64,000 nt of DNA from Balanoglossus misakiensis. Its lineage: Eukaryota > Hemichordata. A program made the position numbers and the translations under genes. Shown piece by piece: positions 13,701-27,260 of this stretch (the stretch's first letter is position 1; each line of letters begins with the position of its first letter). Below the pieces are notes generated by a model. That model was not told the origin of the DNA. It saw nothing but the letters and a program-made list of their open reading frames with translations, and made no database searches. The stretch spans positions 2,790,001 through 2,854,000 of the forward strand of contig CM082581.2 in assembly GCA_040954595.2 (NCBI GenBank). The letters are read 5' to 3'.

Positions 13701-16700
13701 ATGTTTTTAACGAATTTGGCTAATTTGTGACCGTGTTAGAAATATAATCTCACACGCCAAGGACCTGGAATCATATTTCTCATACTTGTCAGGGAAAATC
13801 CGCAACTCATGTGAGAACTATGATCCCAGGTCCTTGGGTGTGTGAGATTCTTTTTTTCTGGTCATGGTAGCCATGTCTAATTTGTTCCAGACTGCACCAA
13901 GTTCGTCAAACAGCTGAATAATATCATTGCAATAGCTATTGGGAAACATCTATTATCAGGCAGACTGACTTCAGTAGCAGTGGACATCATGATCAAAAAC
14001 GCATTTTGAATGTGGCCATCAGTATCAAATTGCACGGTAGCGGAAGTAGATGGAATGGCTTTGTGTGCAAATTGATTGTCTTATTAGACACATTGAACAC
14101 TTCAAAATTCATGTTGAACTCGCTGTAGACTGACACTGTATTTAAACATCAACGCAACCATGTGTTTTGTCGCTGTCATAATTTTTATACAATTTCGATG
14201 CAATTTTCATTCAACTAGATGCACCAACCATCTGCTGTCACAATCTTGTTAAACAAATCACTGAACTTTGGAACTAAATGTTCGCTGTCACGTTGAATAT
14301 TGGTGCAATTACAATCAAATTAAAGGGACAAAGTCTCTCTCTCGCGGCCCTTTTTCCATTAATTATGTTTGGTACAAGATACCGTTTATGTAAATGTTTT
14401 TATGTAGTGAATGAACATTCAAGCCCCTATAGCTGCCAAATTTCATATATTTTTTTCCACAGTAAAATACTTCAAATATATTTACCCTAGGAAATAGGTG
14501 CCGTTAATCAGAATTTTTGGTAAGGAAGGTTTGAGATGTCCATTCTATGTAAAAAAATGTAGCTGATTCTAAAAAGTCAGTCTTATTGACCCCACTGAAG
14601 ACAAAATTGCCATTTTGGCCCTTTTTAACCCAAAAATGGTCTTTTTTAGAAAACACTAAAAACACACTGTTTTTGTCACATTCTGAGATCTGATGACATA
14701 CGATATGCTTATTCTATATAAAATTTGGTGAATATTACGAAAAAAGTAGTCCGATTGACCCAAAACAACACAAAATTGCCTTTTTGACCATATTTTGCCC
14801 AAAAAACGTCATTTTTAGAAAAATTTAAAACACACGGTTTTCTTCATAATGATTGATCTGGTGATATATGGAAAGTCAATTCTATGTTAAAAGTGGTGAC
14901 TTTAAAAAATAAAGCAGTCTCTTTGACCTCAATCAATACAAAAATGCCATTTTTGGCCATTTTTGAGGTCAAAAAAGGTCATTTTTACAAAAAAAACTAA
15001 AAACAAATTGTGTACTTCATATTCAGAGATCATTGGATATATGAAATGTCCATTCTATGTAAAAATGGTGCTGATTCCAGAAATAGCAGTCTTATTGACC
15101 CTACTCAAGAAAAAAATGCCATTTTTGCCACTTTTTGCCCAGAAACGTCATTTTTAGAAAACACTCAAAATGTATATATTTTCTTCACTTTCGGAGATCT
15201 GATAATGTATTATATGCCCACCCTATGTAAAATTTGGTGATTATTCCAAAAAAGCAGATTTATTGACCCAACCTAATGCAAAAATGCCCTTTTGGAAAGT
15301 TTTTGCCCAAAAAGGCCATTTTTAGAAAAAAATTTAAAAACAAACTTTTCTTCATAAAGCTCAGAGATCATGTGATATATGAAATGTTCATCCTATGTAA
15401 AACATGGTGCTGATTCCAGAAATAGCAGTCTTGTTGATCCTACTCAAAAAAATATGCCATTTTTGCCACTGTTTGCCCCAAAAACGTCATTTTCTGAAAA
15501 CACTCAAAATTTATATATTTTCTTCACTTTCGGAGATCTGATAATGTATTATATGCCCACTATATGTGAAAAATTTCCCAAAAACGCAGTTTTATTGATG
15601 CCACTCAAGATAAAAGTGCCTTTTTGGCAAGTTTCTGCCCAAAAAGTGTCATTTCTAGAAACCACCCAAACTTTTATATTTTCTTCACTTTCGGAGATAG
15701 GTGTTGTTTCCAGAAATGCAGTCTTAATGACCTCAACCATGATGAAATCGCCTTTTTGGCTAAGTTTTGCACAAAATTGTTATTTTTAAGAATATATTAA
15801 TATCATTCTCTTTTCTTCACTTTCGGTGATCTTATTATAAATAAAAGCCCATTCTATATTGAAATGTGGTTACTGTTCCAAAAACGGAAGTCTTACTTAC
15901 CCTATTCAATTGACATTTGTAATTTCGGCCACTTTTTTGGTCAAAATGTTCATTAAAAACAAACAAACTAAAGACAAATTGTTTTCTTCATATTCAGAGA
16001 TCTGATCATGTATGAAATGTCCATTCTGTGTAAAATTTGGTGACTATTCCAAAAACGGCAGTCTGGTTGGCCCCACTCTAGTCAAAATTGCCTTTTTGGC
16101 TATTTGTAGCCAAAAATAGATCTACTCAAGAAAAATTTATCCTTTTTGCCATTTTGTACCAAAAACATGTTTGTATTTGGAGTTTTTGCAAAATTAGCCC
16201 AAGTTGAACTCATAATGATGATGAAACAGCGTCGACAGGAAAAGAAGTTACGAATCGAACAAAACTCGCGTCAATGAATGTAAACACGCCGCTCGGGACC
16301 AAGCTCTAAACATGATACAGATGACAAAAGACAGGCATTGCACATTGCCCAAATATTCTCATACAGCAGTTCCAAATTAAAACGTCAAGGAATTTAATTG
16401 TTTTTATTATGTTTATTTGGTTTAAGCCCACATTTTCCCTGCTGCGTGCTAGTTCAGGGGCCAGTTTTAGCAGTGCTCTATTGAGTATTCTAGCATCGTC
16501 GGTTGCACTCCTGTCCAATCAGTATGACGGAGGTATCATGATATAAATTATAATATAATTTCTGATTTTGTCTCCCGAGCTGGCATATCTGAACCTAAAT
16601 ATTTCACACCACGCATAATCGACTTATAGTAGACAGTGAGTGTACATGGATCATCTTATTGTTGAGTTCAGTTTTGGGCTAAATGTGCCGAATTGTGGCA

Positions 16701-19700
16701 ACCCTGTCTTTCAATATCATCAATTTAATTGATATTATATGGTTATGGCGTTTTAAATATGCATATACAACATCAGAACACAAATGGCAAAAACATCAAT
16801 TATATTTGTTTTCTGAAAATGCCTATTGTTGACCAAAAGATAGCAAAATGACAATTTTGTACTGAGCGGGGTGTCTTAATAAGACCGTTGTACTGGTATC
16901 AGCATATTTTTTGCACACACAAAAAACAAAAAAACAAAAACGAATTTACATACATCACAAGGGCTCTGAATATGAAGGAATAAGTTTGTATTTATTTGTT
17001 CTAACAGTTACCTTTTTGAGCAAAGAGGCAAAAATGGTATTTTTTCCCTCTGTACAATGTACTTTTCACACATCATAGAATCTCCAAATAATAAGAAAAC
17101 AGTTTGTTTTTAATGATTTTCGAAAAGTGGCTTTTTGGGCAAAAACTTGTCAAAAAAGCACTGTTTTCTTGAGTGGCGCCAGTAAAACTTTTTTTTGAAT
17201 TTTTTCACATAGAGTGGGTATATAATACATCATCATCTCCGAAAGTGAAGAAAAGTTTTGGGTGGTTTCTAGAAATGACACTTTTTGGGCAGAAACTTGC
17301 CAAAAGGCACTTTTATCTTGAGTGGCATCAATAAAACTGCGTTTTTGGAAATTTTTCACATATAGTGGGCATATAATACATTATCAGATCTCCGAAAGTG
17401 AAGAAAATATATAAATTTTGAGTGTTTTCAGAAAATGACGTTTTTGGGACAAAAAGTGGCAAAAATGGCATTTTTTTCTTGAGTAGGATCAATAAGACTG
17501 CTATTTCTGGAATCAGCACCATTTTTTACATAGGATGAACATTTCATATATCACATGATCTCTGAGCTTTATGAAGAAAAGTTTCTTTTTAAATTTTTTT
17601 CTATAAATGGCCTTTTTGGGCAAAAACTTTCCAAAAGGGCATTTTTGCATTAGGTTGGGTCAATAAATCTGCTTTTTGGGAATAATCACCAAATTTTACA
17701 TAGGGTGGGCATATAATACATTATCAGATCTCCTAAAGTGAAGAAAATATATAAATTTTGAGTGTTTTCTAAAAATGACGTTTTTGGGCAAAAATGGCAT
17801 TTTTTTCTTGAGTAGGGTCAATAAGACTGCTATTTCTGGAATCAGCACCATTTTTTACATAGAATGGACATTTCATATATCCAATGATCTCTGAATATGA
17901 AGAACACAATTTGTTTTTAGTTTTTTTGTAAAAATGACCTTTTTTGACCTCAAAAAGTGGCCAAAAATGGCATTTTTGTATTGATTGAGGTCAAAAAGAC
18001 TGCTTTATTTTTTAAAGTCACCACTTTTAACATAGAATCGACTTTCCATATATCACCAGATCAATCATTATGAAGAAAACTGTGTGTTTTAAATGTTTTC
18101 TAAAAATAACGTTTTTTGGGCAAAAAATGGTCAAAAAGGCAATTTTGTGTTGTTTTGGGTCAATCGGACTACTTTTTTCGTAATATTCACCTAATTTTAC
18201 ATAGAATAAGCATATCGTATGTCATCAGATCTCAGAATGTGACGAAAACAGTGTGTTTTTAGTGTTTTCTAAAAAAAGACCATTTTTGGGTTAAAAAGGG
18301 CCAAAATGGCAATTTTGTCTTGAGTGGGGGCAATAAGACCGACTTTTTTGGAATCAGCTACATTTTTTACATAGAATGGACATCTCAAACCTTCCTTACC
18401 AAAAATTCTGATTAACGGCACCTATCTCCTGGACTAATTCCCTATCCTCTAAAATCCCCACCATTAAGCCATATTACTTGCATTTCCATCAGTTTGTCAT
18501 CTCTTGGCGACGCATACCACGTACTGTACTGTTTGTATGGAGGCTGATTAAATCGGTGCAGCACCTGTTTAATGCATAGTGCGTTCAAATTGCAACATGC
18601 TGTCACAATCGGGCATCGATAAGGTGTTTTTACCTATCAGTATGCTTATTTATATGGACCAAAGTAAGTTGGAAAATAAAATCATGAAAATAATGCAGAA
18701 AGTGGCAGGCTTTCAACTACACACACCTTCCATCCCGCTTGTAAACACGAGAGCGAAAAAACTCGCCAAAATGAATAATCGGTTTTTACCATGTTTATTC
18801 ATTTTGGGTGCGTTTTTACTCTCATATCATACAAACGGGATGAAAATTGTGTGTGGTCGAACGGTCATTCATTATATATCCACATGTAGAATAAAATAAA
18901 TGGTGTCTTGTATCAATCATAATTAATGGAAAAAGGGCAGCGAGAGAGAGACATTGTCCCTTTAATGCTCATGATGTGACATGAACCAACCTTTACTAAT
19001 AGAACAAGGAAATTTTTGCCCAAATCTACCCACTTTGCATTGACATTTGCCAAATATTTACATTACAACAACGTGTTGGCGCTCAACTCGCTCAAAACAG
19101 GTTGGAAGACTAATTCAAAATGCTTTGCCCGTGAAAACCTGAGAAAGTGTAGGGCGCCACCAAAGGCAGTACTAAGAATATTTGAAATACAGAAGTAAGA
19201 ATTTGCCAGAAATTCAAAAAAAAATTCCAAAACAGCCAAAGTAGAATAAGCAGTGATTCCGATGAACAATTTATCTTTTCTTCCTGAGCAATAGAGTACC
19301 GGTAAATACACACAAATTTGCAAATCAATCTGACTAGTAGTTGTTCAGTTACTGAGTTTTGACCAAATTTTTGGTCGTTGTTGCTCCTTATTAATCATTC
19401 GATCTATTTCAAGGTCATTATTGGTCATTACTGTAGGTTCTGCTCATTACAAGTTTTAGAAACACCCGTGAGTCAACATTACGCACAACATGTTCCTTTT
19501 GGTGTAACAGACTAAATTTTTGTTTTGGGATTATTTACAGTGCACAGATTCAGTGTGTAAGGTTGACTGATCCAGAGTTTGAACTCAGTTTGAACTCAAA
19601 ATTATACCCAAAAAATGCCAGGATGTAAAGGTCACACAGGGGTCAAGATTCACCATACCTTTCAGCAGCATCTTTCCACCACGTTTTCAACACTCTGGCT

Positions 19701-22700
19701 TTTTGGCTGAAAGCGGTCAGTGCCTCATCCATTTGTTCGAAATGCTGGTGGTATTGGTCCTTGGCTTTTTCATGCTGCAGATTATCCCAGCTGAAAGAAA
19801 CCCAAGACAGTAAGACATGTTATTTTTGCGAGTTGCAATTTTTGAGATATCGAGAGAGGCCACTGTTACGCGAGTATTAATTTTCGCGTTCTTGTACTGC
19901 AACGTTATCTTCGAAAACCCACTACTGTACTCTTACTTGTCGCATTTGTAGCAAGATTCTTGCCCACAAACCACGATGTTCAAACAAATTGCACAATGTG
20001 TAGAAAACCATGAAACCTCAACCATTTTAATAAATTACCTGCACTTTCAAACTGAAAACATTTTGTTGCGCGTGTGTTTGACTATCGTTCTATTACTAGT
20101 ATTCACCACATTGTTCTTTCACTAATATATTTATGCGAGTCTTTATTTTCACGTTTTTTTTGGCTCTCGCGTATTACGTATAAATTTATTGCTCCGAAAA
20201 TAACCTTTCTACAGTTGATAGTACGCACAAGACTCATGAGCTCAAACTTATTCATATTTCAGCAATTTACAGGTTATTTTCAGTGATTTCCAAAATTGTT
20301 AGACACATTATGTGCATCCCCTTCAAGAAACTGCCACATTCTTATTATATACAAACAAAAATGAAAGCTCTCAGACATTATTGAAAAAAATACGCAATTT
20401 AAAGGACACATAATTCTTCAATGCTGTTCATTCAGTTTTTGAATAAATTTACTTCTTTCACCATGTTGGTGGTTTGATCCAAATGTGTTGTTTTCAATGG
20501 GAAAGTCTGGCCAATATACATACAAACAGGGGTGGCCCCTGAGGAGAAAATGCAATGGACCGTATTGGCCCCTACACACCAAAAACCATTCAAATTCTGG
20601 GTCAGAACTACTATAATATTTGCAGAAACCTTTTCAATTTTGGTGGACCCAATTTTCATTTGTATGGACCCAATTTATACAAATTTGGCTGAGACGATTT
20701 GCAGCCAGACCACTTTTTTGTCATTTGGGCGCATTTTGACGACTTCGTTTTTCATGGGTGATGCAACTCTGTCGACACACTCAGAGCATTTTCACTGCTT
20801 TACTTCCCCTTTTTACAATGAGTGACTGTTGACAAATGACTTCCACATGATTAGACCGTTTCATTTTGGTTGGCACAAAAACTCTAAGACCATGTTCCTT
20901 TTGAGTGTACATTATTTTTGAACTGCTTGAGGCTGGGCCGACCAGTCATGCAGTACATGACGACTACAATACTGTCATGAGATACCACATGTACAATGTG
21001 CAAATGTTATGAGTGCGCTCTGATTGAAATGAAAATTGTGTCCTGCAAAATATAAAATGTAAATATTATAGTTCTGACAACATAATTAGACTGCTTAATG
21101 TTTGTTCTCACAAAGGTGCCACTGAAGTATCATGTACTGCGGTATATTGAACTTTACACATACAAGTGTACGCCACACCTACCTTGTCTCCTGCTCCAAT
21201 GTCTTGAAAGTATCGGCAAGTTTCGTAAAATCCTTTAACATTGCCTCATTATGTATAATCCAATCTAATTGGATTTGTAACTTTTCCTGTTGCCTCAGAA
21301 GCATCATTTTCTGGCTGTGCAATGTGTCTATAACTTCTTCCATGGTCAACTTTTTCTCTTTAATGTGGTGACTATTGTGCAGAACCTGAGGAAAAAACAA
21401 AACAAGCTTAAAACATTGCCTGTAGAAGAAATGTTTCCAGTGTCTAGTTCCTGGCCTGCTCCCCTACCCCATTCCCATTGCTGGCTGTGCCAGCTAAAAG
21501 TCAAAGGTCAGGTACTGGCCGCCGTCTTGCACAAATTTCTGATCAGCCATGCCCAGGATGGCTGCTTCTAACGTTCGCACACAGGTACTGTCAAAGTCAG
21601 GTGCACCACACAAGATCCATCCATCCATCCATACATCCATCCATCCATCCTCCATGTACATGCATGCATGCATACATACATACATACATACATACATACA
21701 TACATACATACACACACATACATACTCACACACAAATACGCACATACATACATTAATTGCCATAACAGTTTAATGTGCCTATACTTACGAAAACACAACA
21801 CACCACTGCTAAAACAAGTGCGATCAGCAGCCATTGCCAGTTAACCTCATAGAGCTGTAAAGTAAAAATACACCTGATAAGTGAAAATGCACCTTTATCG
21901 TGAGTGTGGGATAAATCGATCCCACACTCTCACAGAATCGAAAGCTCTACGAGCTGCAGCTCATGTGGGACAAAAAATCTCCAACTTGTGTGAGAATTAT
22001 GAACCAAAGTCTTTGGGAGAGTGAGATTCTATTATTCTCATCAGGGGGTCACCCACACAGCGCTAACACCCCTTCCCTTTAAACATTGTATAAAGGCATG
22101 CATGACTAAGAGGTCAGAACAACCAAAGCTACTTACATTGAGCTTTTCTGGGGGATCTTCTGGAGGATCTCTGGCCTAGTTCAAATTATACAAAAAATAG
22201 TATTAGCAAATGATCCTTGAAACTGAAATGTTGAAAACTGTCAGTGTCAATGTCATGCCATTTTGTTCAAGGACACATTTACTGCATACTGAGTATAGAA
22301 TGATGGATCAAGGTACTTTATAAAACCCAAGATTAGCACAGTTTTAAAGGACCACAAATAGTTGATCCAAGTTACAAATGAACTTCAAATTATTACTTGA
22401 AAAAATTGTTGATCAAAGTCAGATGTAGGCTAAATGAAGTCCAATAACTCGTACCATAATACTTGTGTGATTAGTTTCAGGGGATAAATGTGTAGTTTAC
22501 TCGAAAATTATAAATATGCAAATTTTCCAACAAAAATACCAATTTTTCCTTTATGTTGCTTTAACTGTTTATGCTCGTGACAACTACATAGCCAACCACT
22601 AGAGGGCGCTGTTGTGTATTTGAATGCCCATGAAGATGAATATATGCAACTCGAGCGTGCAGTACACCCATGACACAGATAGCCTTCTCATGCACTCAAA

Positions 22701-25700
22701 CTTGAACAGAAAACATATATCAGTATGACAACAAATTATTTGTTACATAAAGTCATGTACAATATGGCTACAGTTACATTGCCATAAAGATTTTAAGTCC
22801 TATCATCAGTGGTTCTGTTAATGCAAAATCCTGCGCATTTCACAATGTCTGACCATAATTACACAAAGATAATGAAGGATGCATTCAACACCAGTGCAAA
22901 TTTGCAAATTGTATTCAGCGAGGCTTACAAATGAAAATAATGCAGATATGCACAGAAATGTTACAATTTTCACTCAGGCAAAATGACATTGATAGATAAA
23001 ACTTTGTTATAATGTACCTGTACAGTGGTGTTCTGTTCTATTCAGGCTTTCAATTGCCTACCCAACTTTGTTACATTTATGCATTTAGTAAACTCTGTAT
23101 GCATATTGAAGTACGCACAGGAGAATAATCAAATGGAACCTCTGTATCATGTGATTGAACTTGTATGAACATGCAGGAGGACAGACACTCAGTCTACTGG
23201 TATCCACCAAGCTCCAAGTAGAGATAAAAAGCGGATATTCATATGCCAACTTTAAAAGCACATAGTTCTTGCGCCATGTGTGAACAAAATGTGTTTGGCT
23301 ATTTCTGGGTTACAGATATGAAAAGAGAATTCAGTTTCAGGTTTTCTACAATTGTTGTAAATCACTTACCATGAATCGCAACAAGTCCAACCTTCCCTCT
23401 CTAGCACCTAACTGGCACTGCCTACACCTAACTCTCTGTGAATGAAATGGGAAGAATTATTCATTATGGATTATAAAAGACGCTTTCAGGAATTGCAGCT
23501 TGGTGGAAATTATCTAAGTCCTAAATGCTCAAAGTTGTTATTTTTAAGCAATGATATGGGGTAACAGGGTGGTGCATAGCACAAAACCATTACATATACT
23601 AGGTCCCATGACATTACAGCCATTCAAGGAATCAGTTTTAGCCCATATTAGAAAAATGCTGGCTGATTGTTGGTTGCAATGTGTATATCGATTGAGAAGT
23701 TTTTGCAGCATTGTTCAGGAGAGTGTTGGCAGCCCCCCCCCCCCCAAGCATTTTGATCAAATCTAATGATGCAACAACTTCCATTCCCAAAGTTACACCA
23801 GCCTTAATCTAACACATTCAACAGTGCATAACAAAAACAGAGGCACATGAAGAAATGTGTTACACAGCTTTGACAGACACTATGCAATATTGGCTTTGCA
23901 GTCAAGTTTAAATAGGCAGAAGTTGACTCAACAGTGAATATGTTGGAAGACACCATAAACTGTTTTAGTACTTTTACTGAATGTTCAGTCTTGTCTGTCT
24001 ACAAGTAGAGTACACTTCACCAGTACACACATGTCAGCTTGTTTCAAGTTGTCAAACATCAGAAACAGCTTTTCATATCAAAGAAACTTTATGAAAAAAG
24101 ATCAATAAATAGAGTCTTTGTCCCTGAATTCTGACTGGCAGAGCTGGTCACCTCCACTTATGGGATTTGGTCAACCAACGGTTTAGCGACATGTTACCTG
24201 TACCATTCATTGGCATCATTTTTCTATGTTAGATGGCCATTGTCATTTAATATCACCAAATGTTAACACATTCAAAGATGAATGACTTATATGGTATCTG
24301 ATTGTAGCTCTCAGTATACACATTAATATATTTACCCAACGAACTATAAGAATTTCGAAGACAGCATGCTCAGCACAATACAGACAACGTAATCAAACAA
24401 GTAAGGAACCCGATCCTTGTACTAGTTATTATCATCTGCAGCATGGTAAAATGTCAAATGTGTTACGGAATTAATACCAGAAGAAGAGTTAATTTAGAAG
24501 AAGAGTTCTCACCAAAAAGGCAAAGGATGAGAATTCTCGGTATTGTGTTCACATATACACAAATTTCATAAAATGGTGTAAATACCAACTTATCGGTAAT
24601 ATTAAACTCAAAACTAAATATATTTGTTTGTAAATTCTAAATTGCATTTCAAAATTAACATACCTTAAAGCTTTCCCGTTGCGTTGCAGCCGGATTGAGC
24701 GGAACTTTGATGAATGATATTCCCACATATCTAAAAAACATAATGAAAAAGACATCAAGGATGACAATATAACAAATTTCACTAGTTCAAATAAACTGGT
24801 ACCAAACTGGTCTGTTTCCTTGTTTTAACATAAGCTACATGTCAAATGCAAGTTGAATATTGATAGCGGTGTAAATTTTCCAAGTCTGAGACAGTAAATT
24901 GTACTAGTTTACTGGTCATAATGAGGAATTACAGGCCCACCATTATAATCACAACTTGAAGCTGTCTAAGGTAGCGGTCATTATTTAGGGCTTGGAGAGG
25001 AGTTGGAGGAATTTAACAAGGTAAATGCCAAACAAGGCCTGTTTGCTGGATTATAACAAAAGGTGTGAACGTACACGACTTATTGGTCAACACACTGAGA
25101 AACATCGAAAGATGTGGGATGTTTATTGGAGGGCCAATATCAAGGGCATACTTCGCCATTATATTACACACTGTCTGAGCCCTGTGTAACGCCTCGAATG
25201 CACACAGACCTGTACGCAGGCTTAGGGCTATCACTGTCTATTCTACAGAGTTTTACTCACATGCATGCGGATTCTGAGTACCACCCCCACCCCCACCCCC
25301 ACCCCTCCGTCCACCTTCTTTGGGCTGGCATGAAGTAGCAGAACCGTAACTCAAGTTTTTACCCGGAATTGTGTGTGGACGGCGTCTGATTTAGCCGTCA
25401 ATACCCAATATATTGTATACTACTAACAAGGCTAAACCTCCAGTTACGGTTCTGCAGCAGGGCTGCGTTTGGGCTAGCCCTTGGTACAGGTCTTTGTGTT
25501 ACCGGCGTGAACACACAGACCTGTAGCCAGTGTAGGTACAGACCTGTAGTACACACAGGCTGTACGCAGAGCAACGTTTGGGCATGGTTTGGGTTAGTCG
25601 TGGGTCACATCATATCGTGGCTGAAAACTGTATTGTACCTGTCTCATCATTGCTTGGACCATGACTCCTTGATTCATCTCGGTATAACTCAAGTTGAAGA

Positions 25701-26243
25701 TTCAATAAATCAATATAAATATTACTTCTGTCGATGCACCGACGACACATTGTGACCTCTATCATGCATGACCCCGATTTGCGCGATGCGCTCAAGAGTG
25801 CTTTTTTGACAGGTCAAAGGTCAACGCCGTTAAGGGCGTGCTCTGGCTATAATAAGACTGTACTATAAATAAATACAAAATGTAATATTGAAAATGAACT
25901 GCGGACGGGAACATGAGTCTGCACTGGCCGATGCCATATTATTTATGGGATTGTCAATGCAGACAACCGAGTTTAACATGTTTGTCTGGCAAAATACAGA
26001 CCGAGAAAGGCTATCTACAAGTCAAACGAACTGCACCACAAAGTCATTGCAGCTATATGATGCACGACCAGTGTTCAACCCTAGAAAATTACAAATCAAA
26101 CACCTGGCAGAAAACTTGGTGTGTTTACGTTTGGATATTCTAAGACTGGAAAACCTATCGCTCGAGGGCACTCGCTGAGCTCCGACATCATTCAGTGTAG
26201 TGAAAAATAGCCCTAAGTATAGAGAGAGTATAGACAGTGACAC
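10777..26243 (-). CDS. Unrecognised membrane/coiled-coil protein, 8 exons (244 aa model)
   Basis: I do not recognise this family. Exons on the minus strand, all with GT/AG borders and matching phases, are 26243-26104, 24730-24664, 23435-23370, 22175-22137, 21854-21789, 21385-21183, 19790-19659 and 10798-10777. The total is 735 nt, an exact multiple of three ending in TAG. The first exon starts with a hydrophobic leader (MSLSILSLYLGLFFTTLNDV), a likely signal peptide or anchor. Exon 5 is a clear transmembrane segment (WQWLLIALVLAVVCCVF). Exons 6 and 7 are Gln/Glu/Lys-rich and heptad-like, ending in KTWWKDAAE, so the C-terminal half is probably a cytosolic coiled coil. Exon 4 is a 39-nt proline-rich micro-exon (DPPEDPPEKLN). 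Exons 5-7 are strongest. The first exon and the 22-nt last exon rest on phase agreement and, for the last, a strong polypyrimidine acceptor after an 8.9-kb intron holding the palindromic element. Confidence 0.6.
10960..12006. other. Intronic stretch without recognised genes
   Basis: It lies in the last intron of the membrane-protein model. A 128-codon plus-strand frame at 11212-11598 is not supported by any family match. A short inverted repeat around the GTGACGTAGAACAGG motif is at about 10998-11060. Confidence 0.4.
12007..12169. repeat. Foldback MITE with CATGATATTTTTCTTTGTTT arms
   Basis: An almost perfect palindrome: the left arm ATAATCCCATGATATTTTTC, continuing through GTTTGACGTCATC, is repeated inverted at the right and ends ATTATATA. 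The centre contains a second, smaller stem (GCGGAGTCGTACAACTT with its inverted partner). The flanks are TA-rich. Confidence 0.85.
13047..13218. repeat. Foldback MITE
   Basis: Terminal inverted repeats of about 25 bp (ATTATATTATACCAGTATAT on the left, its near complement at 13192-13218) flank about 120 bp of non-coding sequence. Confidence 0.75.
13217..13359. repeat. Foldback MITE with AGCAATAAAACACCCCCAGC ends
   Basis: A nearly perfect palindrome with arms of about 60 bp directly abuts the preceding foldback. The stem includes CCATGGTATACCA and TTTTGACCAGTTCA. The loop is a CACTCGCTATCGCTCGTGCG run that is itself partly palindromic. Confidence 0.85.
13500..13860. repeat. Dispersed inverted-repeat element, copy 1
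   Basis: It contains TCTCACACTC...GAGTGTGAGA-type stems and the segment with CCCACACTTTCACTGAATCG. A related copy is at 21897-22040, including ATCGAAAGCTCTACGAGC and a matching GTGTGAGAA(C/T)TATGA segment. Confidence 0.65.
14324..18961. mobile_element. 4.6-kb palindromic non-autonomous element flanked by TTAA
   Basis: Both ends carry inverted termini AGGGAC(A)AAGTCTCTCTCTCGC next to TTAA (14320-14323 and 18962-18965), a TTAA target duplication typical of piggyBac or Kolobok transposons. Inside, about 14490-15700 and 17230-18430 are long inverted arms, each made of several diverged units of roughly 170-190 bp. The units share motifs such as TTATTGACCC, CATTTTTGCCA and TTCACTTTCGGAGAT. The spacer (about 15.75-17.2 kb) has no coding capacity that I recognise. 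The same termini bound smaller MITEs at 44931-44972, 47096-47320 and 47880-48228, so this is probably a MITE of that family expanded by a duplicated palindrome. It sits in the last intron of the minus-strand membrane-protein model. Confidence 0.85.
21617..21752 (+). repeat. (CATC)n / (CATA)n microsatellite
   Basis: Tetranucleotide runs of CATC, then CATA, with CACA interruptions, lying in the intron between exons 5 and 6 of the minus-strand model. The His/Tyr/Cys-rich frames across it are artefacts. Confidence 0.95.
21897..22040. repeat. Dispersed inverted-repeat element, copy 2
   Basis: Related to 13500-13860. The segment ATCCCACACTCTCACAGAAT and the distal TGGGAGAGTGAGATTC motif are shared with that copy. 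Confidence 0.6.
25281..25307 (-). repeat. C-rich tract with G-quadruplex potential on the minus strand
   Basis: Repeated CCACCC units read on the minus strand as at least four runs of four or five guanines separated by single T residues. This matches the standard intramolecular G4 pattern. It lies in the first intron of the membrane-protein model, about 0.9 kb downstream of its first exon in the direction of transcription. Confidence 0.7.
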
Positions 26244-26999
26244 TATAAAAATAATGGTTGCACAGCGAAAGCCAATCGAAATATTTTCAAAGGTGGTGCT
26301 TGGTGTTGAAATTCAAGGTGGTGAATTTAGTCGATCATAAAAATAATAAAAACTACCGAGGCAACATTTTTTTCCGTTTTTCCCATGGGTGAATATATAT
26401 TCAACGGAGTTTATCTCGAAATTGAGCGCGTTGGCCATTCAATTGTTTTCAACCATTCAATTTTTATACATTTGGCTGGGCTATGTTTAGACCTAAACGT
26501 TCATGAAAATGACAATAGCAGACGTGGGTTTTCTAGCAAATCTATGGGCCTTTTAGGGTTCATGAAAAACTTGACAATCTAATGATGTAAATTGGTCCGA
26601 CTTACTGCTTTGTACCATGTAGACCTATTGTTTTGGTTTGACTCACTATTTTTTAGTTTTAGCCTAGTATTGCTGCACTCAATTTCGAATACGCCCGGCT
26701 GCCATTATTCTAACACGTAGGCCTAACTCAAGCAGAAAACACAGCAAATTGTCGCGACAAAATCCCTGCCATTCTTTCTGTACAATTGTCTCGCTGATGG
26801 TTTCTCTTGGTACAAGACGGATGAGTCATGCACAACGCGAAGCAGAACACACGATACAGGCAGGAACAATGGCGCAGCAACCTAAGGAAAGTTGCACGCA
26901 AACACAACGAAAAAATCGGTAACAATAAATATACTTACTTCAATCCTTCGGCACGGGGTCGGCAAACTACGAGGAAAACACACCACAATACTAAACTAA

Positions 27000-27260
27000 A
27001 TACTAACAAGAACTAACAGTCTAACTAAATACTAACAAGAACTAACACTCAAACTAAATACTAACAATCACTAACACTATAACTAAATACTAACAAGAAC
27101 TAAAAGTGATACTATAACTAAATACTATACTGTAACTAAATACTAACAGAAACTAATACTATATATAACTAAACTACTAACAGAAACTTATACTATGGCT
27201 AAATACTAACACTGCAGAAACTATTAAATACTATAACTAACTATAAATAATAATCTAAAC
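27000..27260 (+). repeat. AT-rich imperfect tandem array
   Basis: Variable-length units based on ACTAAATACTAACAAGAACT. Compare the similar short tract at about 10355-10400, also next to a copy of the dispersed repeat. Confidence 0.8.

Noticed and set aside
21494-21834. Tyr/Cys/Met- and His/Ile-rich frames
   Set aside because: Produced by the CATC/CATA microsatellite.
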